DNA of 64,000 bases, taken from Sulfurospirillum sp. UBA4058. Lineage in GTDB: Bacteria > Campylobacterota > Campylobacteria > Campylobacterales > Sulfurospirillaceae. The translations under genes and the position numbers were made by a program. Positions 53,480 to 62,427 of this stretch are shown here, in pieces. Under the pieces are notes generated by a model. That model was not told the DNA's origin and made no database searches. It saw only the letters and a program-made list of their open reading frames with translations. Where the stretch lies: the NCBI GenBank assembly GCA_002382085.1, contig DFZK01000009.1, forward strand, positions 1 to 64,000, read 5' to 3'. Every line of letters begins with the position of its first letter. Within the stretch, counting starts at the first letter, position 1.

Positions 53480-54300
53480 CAGCACTTCTCAATGACAACG
53501 CGAATATCTGCCGGCTTAGCATGATAAGGTGAGGAAGTCACGATACAATCGGCTCCCGCTTTAGCATACTCGCCGATATTTTTTTCGTTCACGCCGCCCG
53601 TCGCGGAAAAAAAGACGGAAGGAACTTCCCGACGTACCGATGCGACGCATGCACTAAACTCTTCGGGCGTCATTTTTTCACACTGCAAAATATCCGCACC
53701 CAAATGTGCAAAATAGAGTGCCTCTTTAGCATTTTCAACTTCTACGACGATTTTCTTTTCTAAAAATTGCTGTTTCATTTTACGAAATTGTGCTTCAAAC
53801 GATGCTTCGTCGTCAAAAAAAACACGGTGCTGTTTAAAAACCAAAATAGAGTCGTACAATCCCAAGCGATGATGCGCTCCGCCGCCGGCGTATACGGCTT
53901 GAAGTGCTAATTCTTTGGTTCGGGGAAAAATTTTACGCGTGGTTAAAAGTTCGATATGCGGATTGTAAAGGCGTGCTTGCGTAAGCATTTCGGACGTTTT
54001 CGTCGCAATCCCGCATAAGTATTCCAAAATATTTTGGCACACTTTCCAAACCTGATGTACCTGCATCGCGCTGCCGTAGGCTTCTAAGATCACCGTATCC
54101 GCTTCCAAGAAATCGCCGCTTTTACAAAACCGTTGGGTGTTAAGATGCATCTCTTTACACATCGTTTCGACGATTTCCGCACCGCATAAAACAAGCGGTC
54201 GTTTCGGTGCAAAAGTAATTTTTGCATCCAAATGTCCGATACCCAGACCTACGGTCGTTACATCCATCAAGCCGATATCTTCTCGAATCATATCCATCAT
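53479..54300 (-). CDS. modD: ModD-type nicotinate-nucleotide-pyrophosphorylase-like protein
   Basis: A 273-residue protein of the quinolinate phosphoribosyltransferase family: IREDIGLMDVTTVGLGIG at the N terminus, TTRKIFPRTKELALQAVYAGGGAHHRLGLYDSILV, and VEVENAKEALYF, ATGGVNEKNIGEYAKAGADCIVTSSPY. The sequence and operon position fit ModD, the NadC paralogue of molybdate/tungstate transport loci, whose role is unclear. It follows the second permease gene after 92 bases. NadC proper would normally be next to nadA/nadB, which are not here. Confidence 0.88.
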   Translation of the reverse strand: MMDMIREDIGLMDVTTVGLGIGHLDAKITFAPKRPLVLCGAEIVETMCKEMHLNTQRFCKSGDFLEADTVILEAYGSAMQVHQVWKVCQNILEYLCGIATKTSEMLTQARLYNPHIELLTTRKIFPRTKELALQAVYAGGGAHHRLGLYDSILVFKQHRVFFDDEASFEAQFRKMKQQFLEKKIVVEVENAKEALYFAHLGADILQCEKMTPEEFSACVASVRREVPSVFFSATGGVNEKNIGEYAKAGADCIVTSSPYHAKPADIRVVIEKC

Positions 54301-54392
54301 AACGTATAACCTTCGTCTATTAAAATCATTTCTTTATTCTAACGTAAGTTTGTATTGCTTATCTTTAAGAGAGTGCCTTTTTCATCCTATTT

Positions 54393-55070
54393 TTAAAGCA
54401 CTTGATCGCGGCGTTCTAAAAAATGCAATGCCGCAAATACGGCTAAGGAGACGACGATTAAAATTGAGCACAAGCTCAATGCAAGCGGGTAATCTCCGTC
54501 AAAAACGGCATTGTAGATCGCAAGAGAGATCGTATCGGTTTTACCGACGATATTCCCTCCTAACATCAGCGTAATGCCGACTTCGCCTAGCGCGCGTGCA
54601 AGGGCTATCAAAAGTGCGGCGACGAGACTCTTACGAATGGAGGGCAAGACGATAAAACATAAGGTATAAAGCGGTGATTTCCCGCTCATATATGCGGCTT
54701 CTTTAATCGCTTTGGGGAAAAGCTCTATCGCCGATTGAAGTGGTTTGACCATTAAAGGAAGTGCGGCAACGAAACCCGCTAACACCAGCCCTTTAAAATC
54801 AAAAATAAAACGAATACCGATCTGGTTCAAATACGATCCAACCCAACCGTATTTTCCCAGTAAAAGCAAAAGCAAAAACCCGATAGCAATCGGCGGAAAA
54901 ATCAACGGTAGCGTTACCAGCGTTTCGATAAACCATTTGTATTTAAGCTCTTCTTTGGAGAGCAAGTAGGCTAAAGGAATGCCCAAAACCACTAAAAGCA
55001 CTCCGACAAATCCCAATGTTTTGAGGCTTAGCACCAAGGGGTGCCAAACCTGCGTGAACTCAAAGTCCAT
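54393..55070 (-). CDS. Second molybdate/tungstate ABC permease (ModB-like)
   Basis: A 225-residue inner-membrane permease with five to six helices and the EAA-type loop EAAYMSGKSPLYTLCFIVLPSIRKSLVAALLIALARALGEVG for docking of the ATPase. It belongs to the ModB/CysT/WtpB-like group. Its start overlaps the binding-protein gene by 11 bases. No second ATPase is encoded, so it may share ModC. Metal identity (Mo or W) is not determined. Confidence 0.85.
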   Translation of the reverse strand: MDFEFTQVWHPLVLSLKTLGFVGVLLVVLGIPLAYLLSKEELKYKWFIETLVTLPLIFPPIAIGFLLLLLLGKYGWVGSYLNQIGIRFIFDFKGLVLAGFVAALPLMVKPLQSAIELFPKAIKEAAYMSGKSPLYTLCFIVLPSIRKSLVAALLIALARALGEVGITLMLGGNIVGKTDTISLAIYNAVFDGDYPLALSLCSILIVVSLAVFAALHFLERRDQVL

Positions 55071-55776
55071 ATTTTTCGAATACGGCTTTGGCTTCGGGCG
55101 TTTTCAAAAACGCTTTAAAATTACGACATGTCGCGTCGTTTTCGCATGCTTTTAAACTGCCTGCGACAATTTCGATTTTGCTGTAGTAGTGTTCCGGAAT
55201 TTTCACGTAACCGCCGATTTTATCGAAGCTATCCAGTGCGGCGGTCAAATTCATAATACCCGCATCGACTTCATGCGAACCGACATAGGCACTCACTTGA
55301 GGAACGGTTGCGACGACGATCAGCTTGTCTTTGACGCTCTTTGTCAATTTAGCATTGTCTAAAAATTCGATCCCCGCATCGCCGTAAATCGCTTTTTTCG
55401 CTTCGGGTATTCCCACGCTTTTAATCGAGGCATCGGCGATGTCTTCGGCTTTTTCGAGTTTAACGCCTTTTGCGTACGCGATGACCGCCTTGCCTTCTCC
55501 GATCGTTTGATATTCGACGAACGTTAACTCTTTTTGCTTTTCTAAAAACTTTTTATCGGCAATCACGACGGCAATATCCATTTGCTTGGCTTGGGCAAAA
55601 ATTTGCGCCATATTGCCGTAAATCGCTTCCACTTTCGGATATTTTGTTTCGTACAGTTTGATCACCTCTTGGACGGGTTTTTTATACCCGGCACCCGCGG
55701 CGATTTTTAGCGCATCGGCATACGCACAAACCGACAGTAATGCGCTTGCGAGCAACCCAACGTACCATGTTCTCAT
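55060..55776 (-). CDS. Second ModA-like periplasmic substrate-binding protein
   Basis: A 238-residue periplasmic protein with signal peptide SVCAYADALK. Mature features are ModA-like: LKIAAGAGYKKPVQEVI near the start, NMAQIFAQAKQMDIAVV, and a late VGSHEVDAGIMNLTAAL. It lacks the usual AAS...L stretch of classic ModA, and the pattern GAGYKKP suggests a divergent oxyanion pocket. It lies 9 bases after modC and overlaps the second permease. A likely substrate is molybdate or tungstate, by context. Confidence 0.85.
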   Translation of the reverse strand: MRTWYVGLLASALLSVCAYADALKIAAGAGYKKPVQEVIKLYETKYPKVEAIYGNMAQIFAQAKQMDIAVVIADKKFLEKQKELTFVEYQTIGEGKAVIAYAKGVKLEKAEDIADASIKSVGIPEAKKAIYGDAGIEFLDNAKLTKSVKDKLIVVATVPQVSAYVGSHEVDAGIMNLTAALDSFDKIGGYVKIPEHYYSKIEIVAGSLKACENDATCRNFKAFLKTPEAKAVFEKYGL

Positions 55777-55785
55777 CTTAGCTCC

Positions 55786-56640
55786 TTATTTTTTATGTAA
55801 AATCGGTGCAAACGCTTTCGTACCGATATTAACGGTATCTCCCGCACGCAAATTTTGCGCTTCGCCCTCGTCCAATACGACTTCGACGATTTGCTGACCG
55901 ATCGCAACGATCGCGACATAAATCACGTCGACTTTGACGATGTCTAAAAGTTCGCCTTCAAACGAAAATTTTTGACTGCCTTGCGTACGAAGTAACACGC
56001 TTTTGGCATCGCCGTCTTGAACGATTTTACCTTGAGAGAGAACGACGACGCGCGAACTGAGCTTATACATTTCACTCGGATCGTGACTGACCATGATCGT
56101 CGTCGTTTCAAACGCCTTGTGTAGACTTAGAATTTCATGCTGAAGCTTTGTTCGCATCGAAGGATCAAGCGCGGAAAGCGGTTCGTCCATCAATAAAAGC
56201 TTCGGTCGATTCATCATCGCGCGGCACAAGCTAACGCGCTGCTTTTGCCCGCCGGAGAGCGTTGCGGGCTTTCGATGCGCCAATTCGCCAAGTTCCGTCA
56301 TCTCAAGAAGTTGTTCGGCAAGCACTTTATCTTTTTTGACAAACAGCAAGTTTTCCAGTACGCTCATATTCGGGAAAAGCGCATAGTCTTGAAACACAAA
56401 GCCGATTCCGCGTTTTTGCGGCACGCGGTAAACGTTTTGGTCGAGCCACACTTCTTGGTCGACGCTAATGCGACCTTTAGCTTTTTCCAAACCCGCCAAA
56501 ATACGAAGCAACGTCGTCTTACCGCTACCGCTTTGACCCGATAAGGCGACAAAACTCTGTTTTTCAATCTGGAGATCGACGCAAAGATCCATCTTACCTA
56601 AAGAGCCTAAAAGCTCTTTTTCGATGCTGATTTCGATCAC
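55786..56640 (-). CDS. modC: Molybdate ABC transporter ATP-binding protein
   Basis: A 284-residue ATPase. Walker A is GQSGSGKTTL, the Q-loop is GFVFQDYALFPNM, the signature is LSGGQKQR and Walker B is LLLMDEPLSAL. The C-terminal TOBE/Mop domain from ~225 (LDIVKVDVIYVAIVAIGQQIVEVVL) is the ModC regulatory module. It overlaps the modB stop by 4 bases. As the only ATPase in the locus it may energise both permeases. Confidence 0.94.
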   Translation of the reverse strand: MIEISIEKELLGSLGKMDLCVDLQIEKQSFVALSGQSGSGKTTLLRILAGLEKAKGRISVDQEVWLDQNVYRVPQKRGIGFVFQDYALFPNMSVLENLLFVKKDKVLAEQLLEMTELGELAHRKPATLSGGQKQRVSLCRAMMNRPKLLLMDEPLSALDPSMRTKLQHEILSLHKAFETTTIMVSHDPSEMYKLSSRVVVLSQGKIVQDGDAKSVLLRTQGSQKFSFEGELLDIVKVDVIYVAIVAIGQQIVEVVLDEGEAQNLRAGDTVNIGTKAFAPILHKK

Positions 56641-57335
56641 GATAGACCTCCTAAATGACTGTTTTGTTTACGGTTAAAAATATACACCAATAACAAAACG
56701 CAAAAACTAATCAACACCATAATGCCGCTGTAGATATGCGCACCTTGGTAATTCATAATTTCAACCATCTCGTAGATCGCGACCGATGCGGTTTTCGTCT
56801 GATTGGGGATACTTCCGCCCACCATCAACACGACGCCGAATTCGCCGACCGTATGTGCGAACGTAATGACGACGGCAGTCATCATAGAAGGTTTGATATT
56901 GGGAAGCGCCACGCGAAAGAGCGTAGAGAGTTTGCTTTTACCGGCGATATACGACGCTTCAAGCATATTTTTAGGAAGAGCTTCAAAGCCGCTTTGTAAG
57001 GGTTGCACCATAAACGGTAACGAATAGATGCAACTCGCAATAATAAGCCCCGTAAAGTTAAACACCATTTTAATGCCGAATACTTCTTTCATAAACGCAC
57101 CTAAGGGCGAATTGTGCGAAAGTAAAATCAAAATGTAAAAGCCGATCACCGAAGGAGGTAACACGATCGGCAACGCCGTAATCGATTCAAAAACGGGTTT
57201 AAAGCGCGATCGGCTTTGGGAAAGATACCATGCGATAAAGGTACTGCAAAAAAGCAAAATCGCCGTCGTAATTCCGGCGAGCTTAAACGAGATCACAAAC
57301 GGCGTTAGCGGCATCGTTGCTAGAATCTCAAACAT
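56637..57335 (-). CDS. modB: Molybdate ABC transporter permease
   Basis: A 232-residue permease with five to six helices. The cytoplasmic coupling loop is EASYIAGKSKLSTLFRVALPNIKPSMMTAVVITFAHTVGEFG, typical of ModB. It overlaps the TOBE gene by 8 bases and modC by 4 bases. Confidence 0.93.
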   Translation of the reverse strand: MFEILATMPLTPFVISFKLAGITTAILLFCSTFIAWYLSQSRSRFKPVFESITALPIVLPPSVIGFYILILLSHNSPLGAFMKEVFGIKMVFNFTGLIIASCIYSLPFMVQPLQSGFEALPKNMLEASYIAGKSKLSTLFRVALPNIKPSMMTAVVITFAHTVGEFGVVLMVGGSIPNQTKTASVAIYEMVEIMNYQGAHIYSGIMVLISFCVLLLVYIFNRKQNSHLGGLS

Positions 57336-57729
57336 CCGCGACCTCCGTAATAAAGAGTTCGCTCGCTTTCATTAACAAAACCACTTCATCGCCGACGCAC
57401 AAATGCATACGCTTACACGATGCCATCGTAATGAAACTTTGCATCGAAAGCGAACCGACATGTAATTCGATGCTACACAAAAGCGATCCCTCTTCGATAC
57501 GATGAATGCTTGCGTGAATTTGATTGGAGTAGCTCAACTCTCCCGAAAGATTTTTGGCGATAGCAACGTGAGAAGGCTTGACGCCTAAGATAACGTTTGA
57601 ACCTACATGTACATTTTGGGGCAGTTCCAACCCCATCATTTTGAGGGAGTAATGTTCCCCCTCAAAATGAACGATATGAAGATTTTGCTCTTGTTCGATT
57701 CGACTCACATATGCCGGAAGCTTATTCAT
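57328..57729 (-). CDS. TOBE-domain (Mop-like) molybdate-binding protein
   Basis: A 133-residue protein with a C-terminal TOBE/Mop domain (VILGVKPSHVAIAKNLSGELSYSNQ and further to VGDEVVLLMKASELFI). Campylobacter jejuni has a similar small gene (Cj0302c) between modB and modA. It may store molybdate or regulate ModBC. It overlaps modA by 8 bases and modB by 8 bases. Confidence 0.82.
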   Translation of the reverse strand: MNKLPAYVSRIEQEQNLHIVHFEGEHYSLKMMGLELPQNVHVGSNVILGVKPSHVAIAKNLSGELSYSNQIHASIHRIEEGSLLCSIELHVGSLSMQSFITMASCKRMHLCVGDEVVLLMKASELFITEVADV

Positions 57730-58471
57730 TCACTAAATATCCGTAGCTTTTGAAGATTTTTTTAGCAGGCGCGCTCAAGATAAAATCGTAAAATGCTTTG
57801 GCTTCCGCGTTATGTTCGGCTTGTTTCAACACGACGATACCTTGTGCGATCGGCGTATAGAGTTTCGCGTCAACCATCACCCACTCTTTGCCCTCTTTAT
57901 AATTTTTCATTTTATCGCTGTAAAATGCCGAAGCGTTCACAAATCCGACATCGGCCGCGGTTAGTGCAAACTGTAAAGCCTGCCCGATGCTGTCGCCGTA
58001 CACAAGTTTAGGCTCGGTTTTTTCAAATACTTTGGCGTTTTTAAACGCTTCGACGCTCGCCGTTCCGTAAGGTGCGGTCGCAGGATTGGCGATAGCGACT
58101 TTTTCGACTTTCGGATCGTTTAAGATCGCGATACCTTGGCTAAGATCCAACCCTTTCGTACTGACCATCGCTAGAGCACCGCTGGCATAAACAATCGGTT
58201 TGGTTACGGCAAATTGCTCGGCGTAAAGATTTTCGGGAAACTTCATATCTGCACTTAAGAAAAGATCAAACGGCGCACCGCTTTTAATTTGCGTCGTAAA
58301 TTTACCGCTTGCCCCTAAAATCGTATTGACCTTGGTATTGGGGTTGGTTTTGGCAAACTCCGTTTTTAACACCTCAATCGCATCGCTCAAATTGGCGGCA
58401 ACCGCAACGCTGATTTCTCCCGCAAGAAGAGACGCGGAAAGAAGAACGCTTGAAAGAAATAACTTTAACAT
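57722..58471 (-). CDS. modA: Molybdate-binding periplasmic protein
   Basis: A 249-residue binding protein with signal peptide SLLAGEISV. Features are AVAANLSDAIEVLK, NTILGASGKFTTQIKSGAPFDLFLSAD and the late AKKIFKSYGY. GASGKFTTQI and APFDLFLSAD are the ModA oxyanion pocket. It is the first transport gene after modE (20-base gap). Confidence 0.94.
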   Translation of the reverse strand: MLKLFLSSVLLSASLLAGEISVAVAANLSDAIEVLKTEFAKTNPNTKVNTILGASGKFTTQIKSGAPFDLFLSADMKFPENLYAEQFAVTKPIVYASGALAMVSTKGLDLSQGIAILNDPKVEKVAIANPATAPYGTASVEAFKNAKVFEKTEPKLVYGDSIGQALQFALTAADVGFVNASAFYSDKMKNYKEGKEWVMVDAKLYTPIAQGIVVLKQAEHNAEAKAFYDFILSAPAKKIFKSYGYLVNE

Positions 58472-58491
58472 GTAGACTCCTTAGAATAATT

Positions 58492-59271
58492 TTATTTTCC
58501 GATTAAGATACTGCTGGATTTAATGATGGCACAGACCCGTGAACCGACGCACAGAGCAAGACTTTTCACCGACTCGGTCGTGATGGTAGCGACGATCACG
58601 TCGTTTTGTCCGATGTCCACGCTCACTTGAGCATTGACTTCGCCGAGTTTAACGTCGGTCACCATACCCAAAAGTTTATTACGCGCACTGGTTGCAAGTT
58701 CAATTTGATTTGAAATCAATACCGAAGAGGCTTTGATGATACCGACCACCTCGTCGCCGATATGCAATCCCATCTCTTCTACCGCGCTATGCGTGATGGT
58801 TGAGACTAAAATAACGCCGCTTTTAAGGACGATGCTGACTTCCGCATTCACTTTTGCCAGCTTAATGTCGCCGACTTTTCCCATTAACTGATTTCGTGCA
58901 CTGATTTGCATGGCTATCCTTTGTATGTGTTTAAGAAAACCTTTTTCAAAATTACCCACATCAGAAAGCCGATTTAAAAACCTCTCATACTCTTTTTTTA
59001 AAACGGCGTAGTTGGCAACGACCTCTTGCCCAAAAGAAGTCAGCGTCGTTCCGCCGCCGCCGCTTCCTCCCGTTACGCGTACGACTAAAGGATGATCGGA
59101 AAGGTTATTCATCGTGTCGACGGCTTCCCAAGCCGCTTTGTAACTAAGACCGACGCTTTTGGCGGCACTGCTGATCGATCCCGTCGCGGCGATCGCTTCT
59201 AAAAGACGAATCCGCTTTTCAAGAAGTGCCGGTTTGTCAAAGCTTAAAAGTCCCGTACCGAAGTTTTCCAT
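58492..59271 (-). CDS. modE: Molybdate-responsive regulator ModE
   Basis: A 259-residue regulator. The N-terminal winged HTH (~18-115) has GSISSAAKSVGLSYKAAWEAVDTMN and the GGSGGGGTTLTSFG wing. Two tandem Mop/TOBE domains follow (SARNQLMGKVGDIKLAKVNAEVSI and SARNKLLGMVTDVKLGEVNAQVSV), which bind molybdate. Holo-ModE normally represses mod genes. A good ModE box lies 10 bases upstream of its ATG, so it should regulate itself and the operon behind it. Confidence 0.95.
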   Translation of the reverse strand: MENFGTGLLSFDKPALLEKRIRLLEAIAATGSISSAAKSVGLSYKAAWEAVDTMNNLSDHPLVVRVTGGSGGGGTTLTSFGQEVVANYAVLKKEYERFLNRLSDVGNFEKGFLKHIQRIAMQISARNQLMGKVGDIKLAKVNAEVSIVLKSGVILVSTITHSAVEEMGLHIGDEVVGIIKASSVLISNQIELATSARNKLLGMVTDVKLGEVNAQVSVDIGQNDVIVATITTESVKSLALCVGSRVCAIIKSSSILIGK

Positions 59272-59280
59272 AACGTCTCT

Positions 59281-59309
59281 ATCCTTATGTAGTTGTAGTA
59301 TATAACGAT
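59281..59309. promoter_or_regulatory. ModE box (primary)
   Basis: TATATAACGAT (59299-59309) is an exact right half-site, a 7-base spacer lies before it, and ATCCTTATGTA (59281-59291) matches the left half ATCGCTATATA at 8 of 11 positions. The site begins 10 bases upstream of the modE start and would block the mod promoter. Confidence 0.82.
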
Positions 59310-59350
59310 GGATCGAAATAACCTTAAACGGTTAAACATCGATGCATTAT

Positions 59351-59379
59351 AACGTTATTACCTTAAAAGATATAACGAC
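59351..59379. promoter_or_regulatory. Second, weaker ModE-box-like site
   Basis: The right half GATATAACGAC (59369-59379) matches the consensus at 9 of 11 positions. The left half AACGTTATTAC (59351-59361), at the same 7-base spacing, matches at 6 of 11. Its centre is 70 bases from that of the primary box, toward the divergent DD-carboxypeptidase gene. Confidence 0.45.
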
Positions 59380-59546
59380 TTTATGATGAATTTTTGTCCA
59401 CAAAAACGCTTTTACGATCTTCACGACGTATCGATGCTTTTCTAAAACGACGTAATTTGAGCAAATCGGCTATTTTAGCCGTTTCAAAAAGAAAGGCTTA
59501 AGGTTTTTTGATTAAAATGAAAAGAAATTTTTTTGAAAAGAGTCCC

Positions 59547-60464
59547 ATGATCCGACCGTTATTGACGCTTTTTTGCGGAACAACCCTCCTATTTACCACT
59601 TTAAATGCAGCCTATTTAGATAAAGAAACCGCCGATCGTATTAAAAAAAATACCGATGCGATTATCGCAAAAGATTTGAACAATAAACAGCTTATTTTTG
59701 CCAAAGACGAACAAAAAATTAACCAACCCGCAAGTTTGACGAAAATTATGACGGCGATGTTAGCCATCGAAAGCGGACGTATGAACGACGTCGTGACGAT
59801 TACGCGAGAGATGATTCAAGTCGAACCCACCAAAGCCAACTTGCGCGTCGGCGAAAAATTTTACTTACGAGACCTCGTTAAAGCCGCGATGGTCATGTCC
59901 GCCAACGATGCGGCAATGTCGATCGGCGTCTTTTTGGGCGACGGCGACGTAGACAACTTCGTAAAACAGATGAACCAAAAAGCCAAAAAAATCGGCATGA
60001 AAAACACCAATTTTACCAACCCCTGCGGTTTTGACATCGGGAACCACTACTCCACCGCACAAGATTTATTGGCACTTAGCGAATACGCGATTAAAAACAG
60101 CCAGTTCAACGATATGGCAAAACTCAAACGTCATGATTTTAGGGCACTCAACACCAAACGAAGTTATGCGGCATACACACACAATAAACTGCTCAATAAC
60201 TACAAATACGCAGTCGGTATCAAAACCGGTTACACGCAAAAAGCAGGACCGTGCCTCATTGCACGTGCCAAAAAAGATAATAAAGATATTTTGGTCGTAA
60301 TGCTCAATTCCGAACACCGCTGGAACGATATTAAAACCATTTTCGAAGACGTTCTCCCCGATATTACCGAAGATAAACCCATTGCGAAAAAAGCGGTCGT
60401 GACGCCGAAGAAGGCGACAAAGAAGGCGTCTTCGGCAAAAAAAAAGGCTCAAAAGCTCGCTTAG
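59547..60464 (+). CDS. dacA: D-alanyl-D-alanine carboxypeptidase (DacA/PBP5 type)
   Basis: A 305-residue penicillin-binding protein of family S11, trimming the terminal D-Ala of peptidoglycan stems in the periplasm. The motifs are SLTK (Ser63, Lys66), SAN (118-120) and KTG in GIKTGYTQKAG. The signal peptide is MIRPLLTLFCG...LNAA. The C-terminal tail is Lys-rich rather than the usual amphipathic anchor. The frame is open from TTG 59508, with ATG 59517 also in frame; 59547 fits the signal peptide and GAAAAGAG upstream. Confidence 0.88.
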   Translation: MIRPLLTLFCGTTLLFTTLNAAYLDKETADRIKKNTDAIIAKDLNNKQLIFAKDEQKINQPASLTKIMTAMLAIESGRMNDVVTITREMIQVEPTKANLRVGEKFYLRDLVKAAMVMSANDAAMSIGVFLGDGDVDNFVKQMNQKAKKIGMKNTNFTNPCGFDIGNHYSTAQDLLALSEYAIKNSQFNDMAKLKRHDFRALNTKRSYAAYTHNKLLNNYKYAVGIKTGYTQKAGPCLIARAKKDNKDILVVMLNSEHRWNDIKTIFEDVLPDITEDKPIAKKAVVTPKKATKKASSAKKKAQKLA

Positions 60465-60475
60465 CCGAGCTTTTT
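60451..60475. terminator. Bidirectional terminator between dacA and proC
   Basis: AAAAGCTCG (60451-60459) pairs with CGAGCTTTT (60466-60474) around a 6-base loop covering the TAG stop. T5 follows on the plus strand, and a long T-run follows on the minus strand (the A-run before it). It serves both convergent genes. Confidence 0.85.
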
Positions 60476-60494
60476 AAAGCCAAATAACCCGATC

Positions 60495-61241
60495 TTAACG
60501 GCTTAACTCTTTTGCTCTTTCATACGCGGCATTCATCGCTTTGATGAAACTGTCGCGGACTTTTCCCTCTTCCAATTTCATGTATCCGGCGACCGTCGTA
60601 CCCGCAGGCGACATTACTTTATCTTTCAAAAGTGCGGGATGCTCGCTTTTCAAGACTTCGCCGATTCCCTCAAAGAGTGCGGCAATCATCGGAAACGTTA
60701 CGTCTCGTTTGAGCCCTAAATTGACCGCTCCGTCGCTTAAGGCTTCGGCAACTAAAGCGATCCACGCCGGAGCACATCCGCCAAGCCCCATCGCAATATC
60801 AAGCTCTTTTTCGCTTCCAAGCCAAAAACAACTGCCGATCGTCTCCAAAACTTCCAAAGCGACAGGCTTTAACGCTTCGTCGCCGCATAACGAAGTGACG
60901 GATTTACGCACCAAAGCCGCCATATTAGGCATGGCACGTACGTAATGTTCGGCACGAATCCCCTCTTTAAGTTGTGCCAAGCTGACGCCCGCCATAATCG
61001 AGATAACGCCTTTCGCGACGCCTTGCGTTCGTAAAGCGGGAAACGACTGGGGTTTGATCGCTAAAATAACGACGTAGTTCTCTAGCGAAGGTGTTTCTTT
61101 CACAATCGTTACGCTCGGAAACGTCTCTTTTAAAACGTGTGCGCGTTCTTCGTTTTGTTCTACGACCGTAATATCTTTGACATGTAAACCTTGAAGCATC
61201 GCTCCGCCCATATTTCCGGCACCGATTAACAGTAGTTTCAT
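60495..61241 (-). CDS. proC: Pyrroline-5-carboxylate reductase
   Basis: A 248-residue ProC, the last step of proline synthesis. The N-terminal NAD(P) site is LLIGAGNMGGAML; the late SPAGTTVAGYMKLEEGKVRDSFIKAMNAAYERAKEL is the ProC C-terminal signature. Its start is ~120 bases from the divergent RMD1-family gene. It has one near-copy of the TTACATGTAA motif near its start. Confidence 0.95.
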   Translation of the reverse strand: MKLLLIGAGNMGGAMLQGLHVKDITVVEQNEERAHVLKETFPSVTIVKETPSLENYVVILAIKPQSFPALRTQGVAKGVISIMAGVSLAQLKEGIRAEHYVRAMPNMAALVRKSVTSLCGDEALKPVALEVLETIGSCFWLGSEKELDIAMGLGGCAPAWIALVAEALSDGAVNLGLKRDVTFPMIAALFEGIGEVLKSEHPALLKDKVMSPAGTTVAGYMKLEEGKVRDSFIKAMNAAYERAKELSR

Positions 61242-61364
61242 ACCCTATCCTCGTTTTTGAAAAATTATAACGCAACTTTCGTTAAGTCCGCTTGTGAGTT
61301 TGCCGTAACCCTTGTGAAACCAAAAAACGTTATACTATACTTCACTTTATCCAAGGATCGTACG

Positions 61365-62159
61365 ATGGTAAAAACGCTTCCGCTTGTTTCGATTTATCTT
61401 CCCAAACCTTACCGCAAAGACGAAATTGAAACACGTTTGGCATGTTCGATGAAAAAAGGAATCGAACAGGCGTTTTACACCGAATACAAAGAGACTTATC
61501 TCGTCTACACGCGTTTTAACGTCATCACGTTTATCAACTGGGATAAAATTTCGATCGTCAAAGCCTTGGAAAAGCTCGGCGTCGAAGACGCAAAAGCGTT
61601 TGAGCGACACTATCTTTATCAAGATTATCCGATCGAAATCGATGCGTCGCTCTCCAGCGCATGTAACGTTTACAACGAACGCATCGTCTTAAAAGAGCCT
61701 TTAACGCTTTACCTGATTATTATCGCATTGATCGTTTCGCAAAGCGTCGGACTTGAAAAATACGAACAAGATTTGATCCTTCATTTTGAAGAGAGTCAAC
61801 GTCTGTTGGATTTGACGCAGCACTACTCGCTCTTTCGTCGTTCCAAAATCATCGTTTTTGCACGTACGCTAAGTGCCATCCAACACGCCATGGTCAGCGA
61901 TCTATTTTTACTTGACAAACCCAATATTTTATGGGACAACACGGAAGCCGAAAAACTCTACAACCGCCTTTCGTCGATTTTGGAGCTGAAAGACCGTTTT
62001 GAAATCGTCGAACACAAACTCTCGCATCTCAAAGACGATATTTCCATGGCACTTGATCTGATCAATCATAGGCATAGTGAAGTTTTAGAGTGGATTATTA
62101 TCGTGCTGATCGGTTTTGAAATCGTTATGGGTTTGATCGAATTCTTCAAAGCTTCATAA
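61365..62159 (+). CDS. RMD1/YagE-family (DUF155) protein
   Basis: A 264-residue protein. It has a long central region with VTFINWDKISI and a SLSSACNVYNERIVLKEP phrase, and a single C-terminal transmembrane helix (WIIIVLIGFEIVMGLIEFF), the layout of the RMD1/DUF155 family. Eukaryotic members sit in mitochondria; the bacterial function is unknown. I start at ATG 61365 because AAGGA lies seven bases upstream and the in-frame stretch back to 61257 has no ribosome site. Confidence 0.8.
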   Translation: MVKTLPLVSIYLPKPYRKDEIETRLACSMKKGIEQAFYTEYKETYLVYTRFNVITFINWDKISIVKALEKLGVEDAKAFERHYLYQDYPIEIDASLSSACNVYNERIVLKEPLTLYLIIIALIVSQSVGLEKYEQDLILHFEESQRLLDLTQHYSLFRRSKIIVFARTLSAIQHAMVSDLFLLDKPNILWDNTEAEKLYNRLSSILELKDRFEIVEHKLSHLKDDISMALDLINHRHSEVLEWIIIVLIGFEIVMGLIEFFKAS

Positions 62160-62174
62160 AACCTGCAAAGCCTG

Positions 62175-62402
62175 CTACTGCTTCGCAACCACTTTGCCGA
62201 CGATCTTTCGAACGATCGGTACGACCGTTAAGACGGCGGGAAACGCTACGACGTACGCTCTCCAAAACGCCTGAAACCATTTCATCAAAAAACCGTCGAT
62301 CAAACCGACGTTAATCAACGTAATCACAAACGACATTAAAAGAGTCATCAAAAACGACATCAAAAAGGCGAAGGTTACAAACTCATATTTTTTGGGGATC
62401 AA
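62175..62402 (-). CDS. DUF2798 small membrane protein
   Basis: A 75-residue protein with two hydrophobic helices (FAFLMSFLMTLLMSFVITLINVG and AFPAVLTVVPIVRKIV) separated by FLMKWFQAFWRAYVVAFP, the form of DUF2798. Function unknown. It follows mscS by ~25 bases in the same orientation. Confidence 0.8.
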   Translation of the reverse strand: MIPKKYEFVTFAFLMSFLMTLLMSFVITLINVGLIDGFLMKWFQAFWRAYVVAFPAVLTVVPIVRKIVGKVVAKQ

Positions 62403-62427
62403 ACACGCCTCCTACGATTTTAATTTC

